Position numbers and translations under genes: made by a program. DNA of 10,205 nt from Smittium culicis (Eukaryota > Kickxellomycota > Harpellomycetes > Harpellales > Legeriomycetaceae): the NCBI GenBank assembly GCA_001970855.1, contig LSSN01003006.1, positions 1 to 10,205 on the forward strand, written 5' to 3'. This document shows positions 8,219 through 10,205 of the stretch, in pieces. Each line of letters opens with the position of its first letter. Position 1 is the stretch's first letter. The notes under the pieces were generated by a model. The model was not told the DNA's origin. It saw nothing but the letters and a program-made list of their open reading frames with translations, and did no database searches.

Positions 8219-9306
8219 ATGGAATTCAAAAATAGCTATTCAGAAAACTCAAACTCAAACTACCCTGTAGCCGGCCCGCATTCAAGATACTTTTACACTT
8301 CCAGTAATAATGAACAAAATTATGGCAGTTTTTATACTACCTACATAGAATACAGGCCCACTGCTGGTAATTTTACTATAATAGATGTATTAATATTCAT
8401 TTATTCTTCTTATAGTATTTTATTAATACATTAGAGAATAACAAATATGATTTAAATCGGAAAAAAATAGTAACTATATCTTTTTCAGGTAAAAATTTGA
8501 ATTACTTTATAAATACGCAGATACTATAAGGTATTAATTAAATTTTATTATACTAACTTGTAGCTGTATTGTTGCTTATTTTTACATTCTTCTACCTAAA
8601 ACCAAAATTTTTTCAAAGAGGTGCTTACATCAACAATATCCAGCCCCGATCATTTCCTAATATCTTAACAATTAACACGAAACCAAAAGAACGAAAAAAT
8701 TTAATAAAATCTGAGCTTGATATATACCCTGAGCTAATATATACTGGTGAAACATATGATAATATCATGTACTCTGAAATTGATAATTTGAAAGAAAAAA
8801 ACGTATTTGAAAATACAGTTTTAGATACTGGTGATGCTCCAAAAGGAAAAAACACCGAAGAACAGAAAATAACCAATTCACCAATAAAAATATTTACAAA
8901 CACGCTTATTCATGTAAAAAGCGGTATCTTTGGGCCTAATCTAAATAAGGATATCAATAGTAAGGTTGATCAATATACTGTTGAATGTAGTGAGTGTCTG
9001 ATATGCTTCGATTCCATAAATCCTGGAGACACCATTAGAGGTATTCCTTGTACTCATGTTTTCCATAAAGACTGCTTAGATACCTGGTTAACATCCAGGT
9101 TTGGATCTTGTCCTGTGTGCAGATTTGATTTGAGACCTCTCAAGGAAAAATCCACTTTTTCTATATTAGAAGTTTCTGATTTAAGTGCTGATACAAATCA
9201 GCAAAGTATATCTAATCCTAGATCGGAACCAATCGAAGAAAATCAAACAAACTACCAGCAGCAAGATCATCACGTCATTAATGTAGCTAGTTCAAGTTCT
9301 AACTAG
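8219..9306 (+). CDS. Membrane-anchored RING-H2 finger protein, probable E3 ubiquitin ligase (two exons)
   Basis: Exons 8219-8414 and 8564-9306 join in phase 1 to give 312 residues. The 149-nt intron starts GTATTT and ends TACTAAC-TTGTAG, a textbook branch box only a few bases from the acceptor. Residues 1-50 are Ser/Asn/Tyr-rich and polar, probably lumenal or extracellular. Residues 51-77 form the membrane segment, followed by [18 protein letters not shown] at 115-125 resembles the conserved LD-x-[FY]-P-x-x-x-Y stretch that precedes the RING in many membrane RING-H2 ligases. The RING-H2 is C210, C213, C228, H230, H233, C236, C248 and C251, with the same spacing as the minus-strand gene. The tail is polar, Ser/Asn/Gln-rich and probably disordered, ending in a serine run. 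The protein would recruit an E2 and ubiquitinate cytosolic or membrane substrates; the target is unknown. A possible AATAAA polyadenylation signal lies at 9505-9510. A second in-frame donor at 8367 is possible. Confidence 0.88.
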
Positions 9307-10151
9307 AATCTAATCAGCACATTCCCAAAATATAGTAGATTGACAAGTTCCATGAAAAATTAGATTTAATCATTATTTGCCTATACTTTTATTACAACTT
9401 CAAAGCTATTCTCAAATTGAAATTCGAAGCTATAACTCGAATCTAATTTATTAAAAAAAGCATTTTTTTTCATGCTTTAGACTTATATAAAATTAATTTT
9501 TGTAAATAAAATAAATTTCTGAACTCAGAATCAATAACAGATTAGCTATACTAGTAATGTTAGCCCATAAATTATACTAAAAAATTAAATAAAAAGCTGT
9601 TATTGTGTCTTATTAAGCTTTAGCTGAATCATTGAATGGAAAAAATATAATTTTCAAGCTTGAAAATAATTAAAAAGCGAGGATTTTTCCATTGTATTAT
9701 CATATCAAACTTGATTGTTTTTTTTTAAACCAATATTAGAATTTTTATGTTGTATATATTGTATATATAACAAATTAATCTATTTTAATTGATAATTTTA
9801 AATTTAGGGGCAAAATATTTTCGAATTTATTGCAAAAAATAAGCTATACTTTCACTTTTTAGATTTCTAGGCTTATTTCTCAAAAATATCAAATTGTTTT
9901 ATTATATAGCTGTATGCAAGAATCAGCATAGTAATTATAAGTTTATTTAAAAAAATTCTAAAAAAAAAACTTTTATTACTTTCAACTAATTAAAGAATCA
10001 TCATCAATCCGGAAAAATGATAAATTTCTATGCATTTTGAATTTCGAACTATACTTAATTTAATATTATAATAAATATAATTTTATATATATGTAAAATT
10101 AAATATTTAATTTAATTTTATCAGACACACTCTCTTGAATAATATATCCCA
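9307..10151. other. AT-rich 3' flank and intergenic DNA
   Basis: No open frame of note lies on either strand. It should contain the 3' UTR of the RING-H2 gene, with TGTAAATAAAATAAA at 9501-9515 as the best cleavage-signal candidate. The hairpin-like inverted repeat at 9635-9693 is listed separately. Otherwise I see only homopolymer-rich AT sequence and a TATATATTGTATATATA-type run near 9752-9768. Confidence 0.5.
9635..9693. repeat. Inverted repeat enclosing an 18-bp palindrome
   Basis: AATGGAAAAA (9635-9644) is the exact inverse of TTTTTCCATT (9684-9693). Inside lies the perfect palindrome ATTTTCAAGCTTGAAAAT (9650-9667). The 59-bp unit could fold as nested hairpins or be a minute MITE. No clear target duplication is seen, and AT-rich background makes short inverted repeats common. 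Confidence 0.45.
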
Positions 10152-10205
10152 TTAACCCTTTCAGGGGCGGTAGGTCATTTTTGTCCATTTTAAGATTTTG
10201 CATTA
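10152..10205 (+). mobile_element. Left terminus of a piggyBac-like element, cut by the window edge
   Basis: TTAA at 10152-10155 is followed by CCCTTTCAGGGGCGGTAGGT, a GC-rich terminus abruptly following AT-rich DNA. It shares TTAACCCTTTCAG and a later GTAG...ATTTTTG block with the inward-read right end of the MITE at 6472-6668, so the two ends belong to one family. Whether this is another MITE or an autonomous copy with a transposase cannot be seen, because only 50 bases are present. Confidence 0.6.

Noticed and set aside
8625..8903. Minus-strand 92-codon frame
   Set aside because: It is a shadow of exon 2 of the plus-strand RING-H2 gene.

Overview
The window looks like nuclear DNA of a fungus, possibly an early-diverging (zygomycete-grade) lineage. 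It is strongly AT-rich and gene-poor. It has two intron-containing genes with GT..AG introns of 68-149 nt and CTAAT/TACTAAC-like branch sites, and it uses standard stop codons. No rRNA, tRNA, operon or bacterial signal was seen. The taxon is inferred from gene style and cannot be fixed from this sequence alone.

Two host genes are well supported. Both encode single-pass membrane RING-H2 proteins, probably E3 ubiquitin ligases. One lies on the minus strand (coding span 3694-4648, four exons, 207 aa). The other lies on the plus strand (8219-9306, two exons, 312 aa). They point away from each other across about 3.6 kb. They share identical RING cysteine/histidine spacing and a phase-1 intron inside the membrane segment, so they are probably ancient paralogues of one family.

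Nearly everything else recognisable is degraded transposable-element DNA. From 2230 down to 1 (minus strand) lies the 5' part of a non-LTR (LINE-like) retrotransposon: a T-rich tandem repeat, a frameshifted ORF1-like reading frame, then an APE-type endonuclease with frameshifts and stops. Next to it (2218-2693, minus) is a patch resembling a Ty3/gypsy-type aspartic protease. A separate GC-richer patch (7231-7510, minus) carries an ordered series of Ty3/gypsy reverse transcriptase motifs, and a possible LTR lies at 6955-7068. A 189-bp MITE with TTAA target duplications (6472-6668) and a related terminus entering at the right edge (10152-10205) indicate a piggyBac-like DNA transposon family. A run of 23 A's between exact 13-bp direct repeats (2997-3043) looks like an almost sequence-less retrotransposition event.

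The remaining intergenic stretches are AT-rich without recognisable coding content. The most interesting biology is the RING-H2 pair. In both genes the first half of the membrane segment sits in a block that could be spliced in or out without changing frame.
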